Below, piece after piece: positions 12,022 to 22,375 of a DNA stretch of 64,000 bases. Both the position numbers and the translations under genes were made by a program. Below the pieces are notes generated by a model. The model saw nothing but the letters and a program-made list of their open reading frames with translations. It was not told the DNA's origin and searched no databases. The DNA comes from Medakamo hakoo (lineage: Eukaryota; Chlorophyta; Trebouxiophyceae; Coccomyxaceae). The stretch covers positions 62,001 through 126,000 of the forward strand of contig CP089456.1 of the NCBI GenBank assembly GCA_026636295.1, written 5' to 3'. Numbering within the stretch: position 1 is the first letter of the stretch; each line of letters opens with the position of its first letter.

Positions 12022-13970
12022 TCATTTGGCCCCGCCAGCCGTCTCCCGCCGCCGGCTGCGGCTGGTCGCCTGGCGCGCTCCGCGAGCAGCACGGGCCGCC
12101 GCAGCCGCTTTGGCCGCGCGTGCGGCTTCAGCTTTCAGGCGGGCCGCGACGGCAGCGGCCCGGTCTGGGGCGGGCGTGGGCGGGGCGGCTGGTGGCGGGG
12201 CGGCTCCACCCTCTTCCTCGCCGGACGACGACGACGACGACGCGCACCCGCCGACCGAGGACGCGCCCCCGCCGTCGTCGTCCTCATCGTCTCCGAGCTG
12301 CAGCTTGTCGCGCAGATCCTCCAAGCCGGACGCGTCAGCAGCTCCAGCGGCGCCGTCGTCGTCGCTCTCCTCTCCTTCCGCGCTCCCCCCGCTGGCCAGG
12401 CTGCTGCGCCCGTCGCTTCCTTCCCCGTCGTCCGCCGCGGCTTCCGCGTACGCCGCCTCCAGCTCTGCCTGATGCTTCTTCTTAAAGCCAGACGCGGCTA
12501 AGACGACGTCCAACGCCGGGCCGTCTGTGGTGGAAGTGGTCGGCGGCGGGCCCTCCACCACCACTCCAGCCGCGCCCCCGGCCGCGCGCGCGCGCGCCCT
12601 GTCCCAGTCTGCGCGCGGCCGTTCCGCCTCACTCACGTCCAGGCCCAGCTTGCCTTCAAAGAACCGCACCAGGCCGGCGGCGTCCCGATCAAACAGGTCG
12701 CGCGCGTGCGGGTGGGAGGTGGACACCATTTGCGGAAAGTCGATGAGCGTCAGGCGTTCGGCGTCGTCGATCTGTTTTTTTTTTGGTGGTGGTGGTGGAG
12801 GTGGAGGTGGTGTGGAAGGAAAAATGAGGGCCGGCGATGCGTTCCAGACCCGCTCTCTCCGCCGGCAGTGGCGGCACGCACGCACTGGTGTGTGTGAGAT
12901 GTTGCGCACGCCTCTCTCACCATGAGGTTGAACTCATTCAGGTCGCAGTGCACCAGGCCGCGCGCCGCCAGGTCTTCGATGAAGGCGACGGCCTGGGCGT
13001 ACACGCGCAGGGGGTGGGCCAGCCCCTCCGCAGACCGGACGGCGCGGTAGAGGGGCGTCCCCGACACGCGGCTCATGAGCACGGCGTGCCGGTTGGACGC
13101 GAGCAGGGCGGGGACGGCAAACCCGGCGGCGTGCAGGGCGCCCATGAACGCGGCCTCCTTCGTCGCGGCCAGCCGGGACAGGTGCAGCCAGGAGTGCGCG
13201 ACCCGCCCCCGCGCGGTGGAGTAGTCCCGCTTGGCCCGCACGCCCGCCCGGAAGGACGTGCGGCCCAGGCGGTGGAACTTGATCGCGGCGGGGACCCCGG
13301 CCGGGCTCGCGCCCGCAAACACGTCGGCCTCCTTGCCCACGCCGAGCTGGGGGCCGACCGCGGCCAGGTGGCCGCCTGCGACGAAGGCGCGGAGGGCCAG
13401 GTAGTCCGCGCCCAGCGGGGTGAGGCGGTAGCCGTCGTATCTGTGCGCGGGAGGGGAAGGGGCGTGAGAGGGTTTGTGTTTTCCCGGGGCGGTCCCGTCT
13501 GTCGAGGTAGCCAAAAAAAAAAGGGCACACACACTGCGCCCTCCATCGTCACTCTCACCTGGAGTTGTCGTGGTGGACCAGCTTGGCTTTGGCCAGCGTC
13601 CGCAGGCACCGCACCGTCGACCCGTGGCGCAGGCCCGCAATGGCGTCGATGAGCGGGACGGGCACGATCTCATGCTGAATGGGAGGGCGGGTGGGTGGGG
13701 GGGTGAGCGTTGAGTGGCGGCTTGGTGTGTGTGCTGCGAGCGCCTCACGGATAGCAGTGGAACGCGTTTGGTCCTGTCGCCCGCCTCCACGGGTGCACAC
13801 AGCCCCATAGTACCCGGCCGGCGCACCGGCGCACTCGATCGGACGCCGCCCACCCCCTCTCTCCCACAAAGGACCACCAAACGCACATTGCGTTCGCCTT
13901 GCTCGACCGCGGTCAGCGTCCGAAAATCGTCCCGGGCCAGGTAGCGCAGGGCGTTGACGTCCAGCTTCAT
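12022..13970 (-). CDS. RIO2: RIO2 atypical kinase/ATPase, 40S maturation
   Basis: Acts on cytoplasmic pre-40S particles before 18S processing. Exons 13887..13970, 13559..13674, 12921..13440 and 12022..12771 give 489 aa. The winged helix comes first (MKLDVNALRYLARDDFRTL; EIVPVPLIDAIAGLRHG; LVHHDNSRYDGYRLTPLG), then the RIO kinase. Its ATP loop is GVGKEADVFAG, its Lys is in AAIKFHRLGRTSFR, its catalytic loop is HCDLNEFNLM and its metal motif is LIDFPQMVS. The C-terminal ~170 residues are acidic and then Ala/Arg-rich, ending in a basic tail. Splices rebuild conserved sequence at every junction. Intron 3 (149 nt) is GGT-rich on the plus strand. Confidence 0.97.
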
Positions 13971-14300
13971 GGCTGTGGAGGCGTGTGTGCCGCGGAGTGC
14001 GCGGGCGTGTGCGCGGGCAGGGACGGCCGCGCCGCCGTGCAAAAAAAAAGAAATGGGAGGTGAACGAGCGGCGGCGGTCACACCACACGGCGGCTGCCCC
14101 CACACCTGAACTCTCAACGCGGTGCGCGCGCGCGCGGCGACCCGCCAAGCAGCGATGCCGGTGCGTCCACACGGCGCCAACCCGCCCCGCCAGCAACGCG
14201 CCACAGGGTCGGGAGGTGTCTCAGACCCATGCTCGGCGCGAGGGTCTGGCCAGCCGCGTCGCCCGGGGTGGGCAGTGGCAGCCGACGCGTCGAGCGCGGC
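13971..14300. promoter_or_regulatory. Head-to-head region, RIO2 (-) / membrane protein (+)
   Basis: 330 bases between divergent starts. An A run at 14041-14049 and GCGCGCGC near 14129 are visible. Because the N-terminus of the rightward gene is uncertain, an upstream small exon of that gene could lie here. Confidence 0.4.
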
Positions 14301-15746
14301 ATGCCCCGTCCAAACAGTCTCTTCCACCACACTGTGCTCACCAAACCCTCCCTCCACAACACACAGCCCTCCCGCCCGCCCCGCCTGGACACGGGTCCGC
14401 CCGGCCTGGCGGCCGTCGCGTCCGCTCCACCGCCCTCGTCCGAAGACCAACCCCGCCCTTCCGCGCTCACGACGCCCGCCTCCACCACCGTCCTCCCGCA
14501 CCCGTCCCGCCCGGCCTGCCGCCGCCGCGCCGGCCCGCACTACCCGCCTTCCTACGCGGCCGCCCTGCCGGCCGCACCGCCCGTCTGCCCTGCCGCCGAT
14601 GGGCTGGAACGGGCCGCCGCGTCCGTCGCCCTCATCCTCGCCGCGGGCGTGAGCGCGGCCGGCTGGGCGGCCGGCTGGGCGGCGTCCGCGGCGTCCGCCC
14701 GGACCCTGCGCCCGGCGGGCGACCGCCCGACGGCCGCGTCCCTGCTCGCCCTTGCGGCCCTGGCCCCTCCGCTGTCCGCCGCGGCCGCCACGGCCGCGGT
14801 GCTCCGCTCCATGCTGACGGGCGAGGAAGACCACACGGCCGGTCCAGCGGCCGGCGCCGCCGACAACGGGCGCGTGCACGCGCTCGTGTGCGCCCGCCTC
14901 GCGTGCGCGGGCGCGCTGGCCCGCGCCGCCGTCCTGGCCGGCTGGGCGTGGGTGTACGCCTGTGCGCTGCCGCTGGCGTTGCTGGCGCCGGCCGCCCTGC
15001 GCGGCGTGACGACGGCCACCGACGCCGCGGCCGCGTCGGCGTTCGAAGCCGCGGCCGCCCGCGCGGGCAGCGCGGCGGCCGCGCCCGGTCCCGTCGTCCC
15101 GGCGCTGGCGTCGTCGTACTGGCGCGTCGACTCGCTGCGGTCCCTCTACCTGGCCGCCCGGGCGGACGCGGTCGCCCGCGGCCTGGACGCGGCGGCCGCG
15201 CGGCCGTGGCGCCCCTCGCCGGTGAGTTGAAGACGGGTGGGTGGGGGCGGGCTGGGGAGGGCAGGGGGGGGACTCACACCCGCCTCACACACACGCACCC
15301 TGCCCCAGTTCGCCGTGCCTGGCGGGCCTGGCGGTGACGAGGACTGAGACCGGGCAGGCGGGCAGAGGCGCGCTCCGCCCCCTTTTTTTTTCTTCCCTGT
15401 GCTGCGCGGAAAAGTGGGCCCGGACAGGTGGGGGGGGGCCTCACACACACCGTCCCCCCCCCCTCCTCACACACACCCACTCAAAACAACCCAACAGGCC
15501 ACGACGTCCAGCCCCCCGGCGCTGGCCTGGGTGGACAGCCCGGCGGGCGGCGGCGGGCTCGGGCGCCGGGAGGCGTGGGGCGCCCAGCCCACCAAGGTGG
15601 CGCCCGGGGTGGACGGCGCCGCGCCGGTCTCGCCCACCATCAAAGCCGCGCTTTCGCCTACCCGGCAGCAGCGGAGACCGCAGGGGTCGTCGGCCTCACC
15701 GGGCAGCGTGGCAGCCTTGTTGGACAGGGCGTGGATGATGAGGTAG
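14301..15746 (+). CDS. Unidentified multi-pass membrane protein
   Basis: Exon 14301..15221 joined to 15498..15746 gives 389 aa. The main exon has GC-ending codons and about three or four hydrophobic stretches: ASVALILAAGVSAAGWAAGW, TAASLLALAALAPPLSAAAA, and a longer one around VLAGWAWVYACALPLALLAP. A conserved-looking SSYWRVDSLRSLYLAAR follows. The second exon is soluble and basic, ending SPGSVAALLDRAWMMR. I do not recognise the family. The start is uncertain: the sequence from 14300 to 14370 is C/A-rich and ends in CACACAG, so it could be an intron tail. An alternative short last exon (15309..15347, acceptor CCCAG, stop TGA) would end the protein FAVPGGPGGDED. Confidence 0.5.
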
Positions 15747-15919
15747 CGCGCCGGACCGGATTGGGGGGAGGGAGAGGGAGGGGGGGGCTCCTTGCTGTTG
15801 TGTCGGGTGTGCAGTCTCGCTGTGCTTCCCCAAGCAAAACACGCGCATTGTGTTTGCGCAGCCCGGGCCCCAGGGGGCCAAACAGCTCCTCCCTTCCCGG
15901 AGCTGGGCCGCTGCACTGG

Positions 15920-17500
15920 ATGGCGCCTCTCCGTCCGGGCTGCCCGGCCGTGAGGCGAGGCGTGCCAGGGTGTCGCCCCGCGCTCCGCGCCCGGCCCGTC
16001 ACGCGGCGCGGCGGCGGCACCCTCAGACGACCCGCGGCCGCGCCACCCGACGGACGCGACCACCCGCCGTCCCACCCGCCCCGCCCGCCCTTCACCGTCC
16101 TCGGCCTCCGCCCCACCCCCGAACTCGCCGCCATCGCCGCCGTCTACTTTGCCCAGGGCGGCCTGGGCCTGGCCCGCCTGGCCCTGTCCTTCCTGGCCAA
16201 AGACGAGTTTGGGCTCGACCCGGCGGGCGCGGCCCTCCTCGCCGCGGCCGGCTCCGCGCCCTGGGTCGCCAAGCCGCTGTACGGCTTCCTGTCCGATGCC
16301 GTCCCCCTGTTTGGGTACCGCCGGCGGTCGTACCTGGTCGCGGCGGGCGCGCTGTCCGCGGCGTCCTGGGCGGCGCTCGCGTCGCCGTCCCTCGTCCCCG
16401 GGCCGCTGGCCGCGGCCGCCTTTTCTGCCGCCGCCTCGGTCGGCACCGCCGCCGCGGACGTCGTCGTCGACTCCATCGTGGTGGAGCGGGCGCGGGACGC
16501 CCCGCCCGAGACGGCCGGCTCCCTGCAATCCCTGTGCTGGGGCGCGGCGGCGGTCGGCGGCATCGCGTCTGCTTACGCGAGCGGCGCGGCCGTCGGCGCG
16601 CTCGGCCCCCGCCCCGTCTTTGCCGCGACGGCCTCCATCCCGCTCCTCGTCGTGGCCGCGGCCGCCCTGATCGACGAGCAGCCAGTGCCCGCCGGGGAGG
16701 GCGGCGGCGGTCCGTCGCTGGGCTCCCGCCTCGCGTCCCAGGCGTCCTCGCTGGCAGCCGCGCTCACCAACCCGGCCGTGGCCGGCCCCGCGGCCTTTGT
16801 CTTTGCGTGGCAGGCCACGCCCACGCCCGACGCCGCGCTCTTCTTTTTTTACACGGACGCCCTGGGCCTGGGGCCCGAGTTTTTGGGGCGCGTCCGCCTG
16901 GTGGGCGCGGTCGCGTCCCTGGCCGGCGTCGCCGCCTACAACGCGTGGGGCAAGGGCCTGCCGCTACGCACCGTGTTTGTGGGCGCGGCGGGCCTGGGCG
17001 CGGCGCTCGCCTCCACCCAGCTCGCCCTCGCCACGGGCGCGTCCCGGGCGGCGGGCATCCCGGACGGCGCGTTCCTGCTGGCCGACACCGCCGTCCTGGC
17101 CGCCCTGGGCCAGGCCGCCTTCCTGCCCGTCCTCGTGCTGGCGGCGCGCGTCTGCCCGCCCGGCGTGGAAGCGTCGCTCTTCGCCGCGCTGATGAGCGTC
17201 CTGAACGCTGGGTCGGCCGTCGGGTCGGCGGCGGGTGGAGCGCTGACGGCGGCGCTGGGCGTGGGTGCGCAGGGCGCCGCCGAGCGCGGCGCGCCCCTGC
17301 TCGCGTCCGCCCTGCCGGCCGGCCTGACGCCGCCCTCGCCGTTTGGGCCGGCCTGGGACGCCCTCCCCCTCCTCATCGCCCTGTGCGCGGCGGGCTCGCT
17401 CGCGCCGCTGGCCCTGCTGGGCCTGGTGCCGGAGGGCATGGATGGGCGGGAGGACGAAGGTGGGGGTGGGGAGCCCGTCCCGCCAGACGTGAAACGTTAG
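15920..17500 (+). CDS. FBT: Folate-biopterin transporter (FBT/BT1 family), plastid-type
   Basis: Family members move folates or pterins across membranes; the plant plastid envelope member is the closest by memory. It is a single exon of 526 aa. The first ~50 residues are Arg/Pro/Ala-rich without acids (MAPLRPGCPAVRRGVPG), transit-like. Family motifs follow: IAAVYFAQGGLGLARLALSF, KPLYGFLSDAVPLFGYRRRS (the D-x-x-P-L-x-G-Y-R-R loop typical of BT1), ADVVVDSIVVERARDAP, LQSLCWGAAAVGGIASAY, PTPDAALFFFYTDALGLGPE and VCPPGVEASLFAALMSVLNA. About 12 hydrophobic segments span the protein. The stop is 57 bp from the NOC3 stop on the other strand, so the 3' UTRs probably overlap. Gene symbol is generic. 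Confidence 0.93.
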   Translation: MAPLRPGCPAVRRGVPGCRPALRARPVTRRGGGTLRRPAAAPPDGRDHPPSHPPRPPFTVLGLRPTPELAAIAAVYFAQGGLGLARLALSFLAKDEFGLDPAGAALLAAAGSAPWVAKPLYGFLSDAVPLFGYRRRSYLVAAGALSAASWAALASPSLVPGPLAAAAFSAAASVGTAAADVVVDSIVVERARDAPPETAGSLQSLCWGAAAVGGIASAYASGAAVGALGPRPVFAATASIPLLVVAAAALIDEQPVPAGEGGGGPSLGSRLASQASSLAAALTNPAVAGPAAFVFAWQATPTPDAALFFFYTDALGLGPEFLGRVRLVGAVASLAGVAAYNAWGKGLPLRTVFVGAAGLGAALASTQLALATGASRAAGIPDGAFLLADTAVLAALGQAAFLPVLVLAARVCPPGVEASLFAALMSVLNAGSAVGSAAGGALTAALGVGAQGAAERGAPLLASALPAGLTPPSPFGPAWDALPLLIALCAAGSLAPLALLGLVPEGMDGREDEGGGGEPVPPDVKR

Positions 17501-17557
17501 AGAGATTTTCTTTACTGTGTGTCAAAAAAAGGGTTTTGATTTTTTTCGTTGTTGTTT

Positions 17558-20500
17558 TTACACTTTTGTCATGCCGGCCAGCGACCCGATGAGCGCCGCC
17601 ACCTCACCCGCCGACGCAGCCACGGCTGCGCGCGCGCCTCCAGCCACGCCCGCACCCGCCGCCCGTGCCCACCAGGCGTCCAGCGCTTCGCGAGCCGCCA
17701 GCAGGTCTTTGGGCGCGGGCGGGCGGGCGGGGAGGGGTGGGGGCACCCAGGCGGCGGCCGCAGCGGCCGCCACGCCCGCCGGGCCGTCCGGGTGGGACAG
17801 CAAAGCGGACCGTGGAGCGGCGGCGGCTGTGGCGCCACCACCACCACCGCCGCCGCCGGCCAAGGAAGCGGCCGCGGACCGGACGCGGCCGTCGGCCCAG
17901 GGCGCGCGCGCGAGCGCGCCGACCTCCCACACAGGCTCGCCGCCGCCGGCGGTGCTCGCCGCCGCCGCCGCCGCGTCCAGGTCGTGCGGGTTGGACGCCA
18001 GGAGGGATGGGAGTGGGGCTGCCGACCGGGCGGCCGCCGGCCCGCCGTCGTCCCCGTCGTCCGACTCACCGCCGTCAGTGGCGGTCACGCCGCGCGGCTT
18101 GGTGGACGTGGGGGTGGCGGCGCCGCGCCCGCCCCCGCCTCCCCACGCCGCCCCACGCCGGACCAGCTCGCGCAGCGCTCGGTTGCGCCGGCCCGCCGCG
18201 TCCAACACAGCCAGTAGGCCTAGGGCCAATGGCGGGTCGGACCCGCCCGCCAGCAAAGCCGCGCCCGCGACGCGGTGGGCGAGCGCGGCGGCCCTCCGCG
18301 CGTCCAGGCGCCTCGCTTCCCCCACCACCAGCCGGTCGGCCGCGCGCGCCACGACAGCGGCGGTTGGAGGGTGGCCCCGTCCCTCACTTTCTTCCTGGCG
18401 GGCGTGGCCGCCCAAGGCCCGCGCCAGCGGCGCGGCGCCCAGCAGGGAAAACAGCGAGGCGTAAAGCGCGCCGCGGTCGACGGTCAGCGCGTCGGCCAGC
18501 CCGCCCACGGCCGTGGACGCCGCCGCGTCCAGCGCGACCGCCGCTTCGCCGGGCGGCAAGCGCCGGGCGGACAGCAGCCTCGTCAGCGCGGCGTGCAGGT
18601 CCGGGAAGTAGTCGACCGACAAAGACGGCGCGGCGGCGGCGAGGCCGGCCAGGGCCGGCCGCAGGAGCGGGGCGCGGCCCGCGAGCGCGGCCGACCGCAG
18701 CGGCGCGCCCGGCGCGTCCGGCGACAGCACATCCAAGCTCAGCGCGGCTTTCAACACACGAAACAGCGCTTCAAAGACGGCTTCTGCTGTCTCGGACGCC
18801 AGGACGGCCAGCTCCGCCACGTCGGGCGCGGTGGAGGCTTCGGCCTTGGCGGCCGCGACCGGGTCGGCCGCGCGGGCGGCGCGCGCGGCCTTGGCAGCGC
18901 GCAGGGCCGCTTTTTTGCCCGGGCGGGGCGGGGCCGGGCCGGACGCGGCCGCGCCGCCCCTGGGTGGGGCAGGCGCCATGGTCAGCGACGCCAGGTCGAC
19001 GGCGAGCAACGGCTCCAGGAGGGCGGGCGCGCACCGGCAGCGCGAGGCGGCGACCGCGCCCGCGAGCAGCTGTGCCGCGTCGCGCCGGACCCGCGCCGCG
19101 CCGGCGCCGCCCTGCACGCCCTTGCCTGCCTTGCCTGGGTTGCCGGACGCCATGAGCGAGACGAGCGCGGCGCGGGCAGGGGCGGCGATGGTGGGCGGGG
19201 CGGCCGGGTCGGCGGCCCGGGCGACGAGGGCCTGGTGTGTGTGTGAGTGGAGGGGGTGGGGTGGTGGGTGGGTGGGTGGGTGGGGCGCAGCCCCAACCCT
19301 CTGCACTGGTGCGCCTCTCTCCCGCTCCTTGGGACGCCGCCCGCCCCGCTTCCTCTCTGTGTCCGTCCTCCCTGCCCCGCCTCCTTACCCTCAGTAAATC
19401 GCCCGCGTAATTGAAGTGAGGCAACGCCACCAGCAGCTCAGCCATGCACCGCACCGCGGCCCTCGCGCGGGCAAGGGCGCCGGGCGACTCGCCCCCGCCC
19501 ACTGTAGTGGACGCCAGGGCGGCCGCGCCCTTGCCCCCGCCCGCTGCCAGCAGGGTGCGGAGGAACGCTTGGTACGCCGACAGCAGCCCCGCCTCGTACG
19601 CCCGCAGCGCGCGCACTTCTTTCGACAGGGCAGCGTCCGTGGCCATGGCCAGCGCCGGGTCGGACGCGGAGGACAGGTCGGCGGGCGGGCCGTCAGGCGC
19701 GTCGTCGCCACGCGCGCCCCCGCCGCCGCCACTCGTCGGGCCGACCACTCGAATGCGGTACCCCGGCGCCACGTCCCTGAAGACGGCCGTCGCGGACAGC
19801 ATGGCCAGGCGGCCGGTCGCCGGGTCGGGCGCCGCGCACTCAGCCACCAGCGCCCGCAAGTGCGGCAGGCGGGTCTCTGGGGCCTCCAACACCTTGGTTG
19901 CCAGCCGCGCGAGGCGCTCGCGCGCGGCTGCGGGCTCATCCAAGCCGCGCCGCGGGCCGGTGGGCGCGGCCTGGACGGGCGTCGCGGGCCCGGCGGGCGG
20001 CAGGGGTGGCGGCAGGGCGGACGCGGCGCCTTCCCCGTCGGCGTCGCCGCCTCCCTCCTCCTCCTCGCTCCACTCGCCTGAGCTGGTGGTGTCTCCGCCC
20101 GAGGCGGCCGGGCGCTCGCCGCCGCCGCCGTCCTCTTCCTCCTCTTCCTCGCCGCCGCCACCACCATCCTCCAGGACAGCAATGCCCTCCACAGCTGCTG
20201 CAGCAGCCAGCGCTTGCGCCGCGGCCCTGGCCGCACCCTTCCCGGCCGCCGCGGTCAGGACCTTGCCGTCCAGGCCGACCAGCGGCAGGCGCGGCGCGCG
20301 CGCGCGTGTAGCCGCCGCGGGACCACCGCCTCCCCCTTCCTCCTCGTCCTGCTTGTCCGGTAGCCGAGCACGGGGCGTCGCCTCGTACGGGGCCGTGGTG
20401 GGCGGGTCGCCGCCGCCGTCGTCGTCGTCGTCGCCCTCGTCGTCTTCGCTCGAGGACGCAGGCGGCGCTGCCTCCGCTGCGCTCGCTTTTGCATGCGCCC

Positions 20501-20762
20501 TCTTCTCCGCCGGGCCCACCACCTCGTCCAGCGCGTCGCCCAACAGAAAGTCCAGGCGGGCACCGTGCTGGGAGACGAAGCGGACGTCTTCGTCTGACAG
20601 GGCGGCGTCAGAGTCGTCGTCGGAGGCGGAGTTTTGTTGAGGCGGCGGCGGCGGGCGCGGCGGCGGCCGGCCTGCTTTGCCGCCGCCGTGCTTGCCCTTT
20701 TTGGGAGGCGGGCCGGCCTTGCCTCGCGGGCCGGGCCGCTTGCCCTTGGGCGGCGGGCCCAT
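17558..20762 (-). CDS. NOC3: NOC3, nucleolar complex protein 3 (60S biogenesis, replication licensing)
   Basis: NOC3 pairs with NOC2 in pre-60S export and is also known to load MCM in yeast. Exons 19389..20762 and 17558..19231 (157-nt intron, donor GTAAGG) give 1015 aa, longer than the 650-800 aa usual for the family because of Asp/Glu-, Gly- and Ala-rich inserts. The N-terminus is Lys/Gly/Pro-rich (MGPPPKGKRPGPRGKAG), nucleolar-signal-like. The family core reads ATAVFRDVAPGYRIRVVGP, SKEVRALRAYEAGLLSAYQA, ALPHFNYAGDLLRALVAR across the splice, and SVDYFPDLHAALTRLL. The C-terminus has LLASNPHDLDAA and EPVWEVGALARAPWADGRVR, the NOC3 end motif. An earlier in-frame Met lies at 20840; 20762 is preferred for its basic start. 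Confidence 0.9.
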
Positions 20763-21030
20763 GGCGGGGTGTTGGTGGTGAGTGGTCGGTTGCCCGGCCC
20801 TTTTGCGGCTCGGGCCGGAACGAAAAGCTTTAGAGAGCAATGGGCTAGCTCGGCCTGCGTGTTGCGCACATCAGACCTCTCGACGACCATCGAGACCTCC
20901 ATGGTTGGTCCGTGCCGCCTGCCTGACTGCGAGGGTCTTTTATTGCGCCCGCCCACACCCCCCTCCCACTGGCTGATGCGTAGATGGTCATGATGCGGGG
21001 CCAGCCAGGGGCCGCGACCCGTTTTCGTCC
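20763..21030. other. NOC3 upstream / UVR-ApaG downstream spacer
   Basis: 268 bases between tandem minus-strand genes. A TTTTAT at 20938 and otherwise mixed sequence; no gene or clear motif seen. Confidence 0.35.
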
Positions 21031-21620
21031 TCACACGCCTCCACCACCACCACCACTCCCACCGCCACTCCCACCACCACCCCGCCCGTCGGCCGCGTCC
21101 CACCCGCTCGGCGGTTCCGCGTCCCGCTCGTCCAGGCCAAACGCCGGGATGGTCACGTCAAAGCCGGCACCCCAGTCGCCGGCGGCGTTGAGCTGCGTGT
21201 GCGTGTGAGCGGGAGGCGTGGTTGAGTGTGAGAGCGCACGGTCCGCGCGCCTGCCCCGCCTCCCTCCCGACCCGCCAAGCCCTTTTCCCACGCACCTCCA
21301 CGAATTCGTACGACCCTTCCATGCGCCCCGTCGACGTGGGCAGCTGGGCAAAAGAGGAGTACGCGTACGTGCCGCCCGGCTCCAGGATGGGCTGTTCGCC
21401 GACCACGCCCGGCCCCGACACGGTCTCGACGCGGCCCGCGCCGTCGGTGATCCGCCACTGCCGCGACCGCAGCTGGACCGCCACGTCAGCGCTCTCGTTG
21501 ACGAGCCGGATCCTGTACGCGAACGTGTACACGCCCCGGTGTGCCGACGACTGGGCCGCCACAAAGAAGGATTTGACGCGGACGCGGACGCCGTGCGTGA
21601 CGGCCTCGGCGAGCGTGGGA

Positions 21621-21655
<35 letters not shown>

Positions 21656-22164
21656 CAGGGCTGCGAGGGCGTCGCGCGCTGCCGCCGCGGCGGCGTAGTC
21701 CTCCCGCGCCACGGCATCGTCCAGCTGGGCTTGGAGCGCCGTGGCTGGGTCGGCGGCGGCGGCGGCGGCGACCGCGTCGCGCAGGCGGGCGGCTTCCTGT
21801 CGTGTGGGCGGATGGATGGATGGGTGGATGGAGGGGGGCGAGGGTGTGGTTGGGGATGGTTCCAGGTGTGGCCTTGCCGGCCGGCAGGGGCAATCGCCGC
21901 CCCTCCGCCTGGTTCAAACCACTCGCAGCCGAAAGCCAACATTCGTCGCGGCCGTCGCACCTTGAAGTCTTCCGCTGCCACCGCGTCAGCCAGCGCGGCT
22001 TTGAGTTCGGCGAGCGAAGCTGCAATCGACTGCGTGCCGTCGCGCTGGCCCGCGGCACGCGCCCGGACCGTGCACCGGACTGGCGCACTCCTCCGACACC
22101 TGCTGGTGACACCTGCCCGCGGAGCGACACCATGGCCCCAGGCATGCGCGCGGAGAGTTAGCAT
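21031..22164 (-). CDS. UVR-motif plus ApaG-domain protein, probably plastid-targeted
   Basis: Exons 21961..22164, 21296..21796 and 21031..21192 give 288 aa. The first ~45 residues are Arg/Ala/Ser-rich, transit-like. Two UvrB/UvrC-type helical hairpins follow: LAELKAALADAVAAEDFK continued across intron 1 by EAARLRDAV, then LQAQLDDAVAREDYAAAAAA. After a Pro run comes an ApaG fold (about residues 110-265): VRVRVKSFFVAAQSSAHRGV, YAYSSFAQLPTSTGRMEGSY, and AGFDVTIPAFGLDERD at the end. ApaG domains are small Ig-like folds, found for example in F-box proteins and POLDIP2. UVR motifs are mostly protein-protein hairpins. The biochemical role is not known to me. It shares a 211-bp upstream region with the cereblon gene. 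Confidence 0.88.
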
Positions 22165-22375
22165 TGGCGCGCCGCGGTCGTGTGCTGATGCCGAAAAAAA
22201 AAGTGTGCGGCCTCGCGAAATTTTTCTGGCCTCTGTGTCCTCGTCGCGCCGCGCAGACGCGCGTTCCAAAACAACAGCCCGCCCTCCGGCGAGGCGTGCG
22301 GCCACGGGCGGCGGGCACAGGCGCGTGCGTACGCACCGGGACATTCTCCAGACGCACGCGCACCCGCCCAGCCCC
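22165..22375. promoter_or_regulatory. 211-bp head-to-head region, UVR-ApaG (-) / cereblon (+)
   Basis: Both start codons face outward from these 211 bases. Visible features are an A run at 22194-22201 and a TTTTTC at 22221. No TATA box. Confidence 0.45.

Noticed and set aside
15428-20840. Very long open frames on the opposite strand of the FBT and NOC3 genes
   Set aside because: With so few A/T bases, stops are rare in all frames. These translations are Arg/Pro/Gly-rich with no domain and are shadows of the real genes.
21900-21930. tRNA B-box-like GGTTCAAACC in an intron of the UVR-ApaG gene
   Set aside because: The flanking bases do not pair into a T-arm, and no A-box or acceptor stem was found at the right distance.
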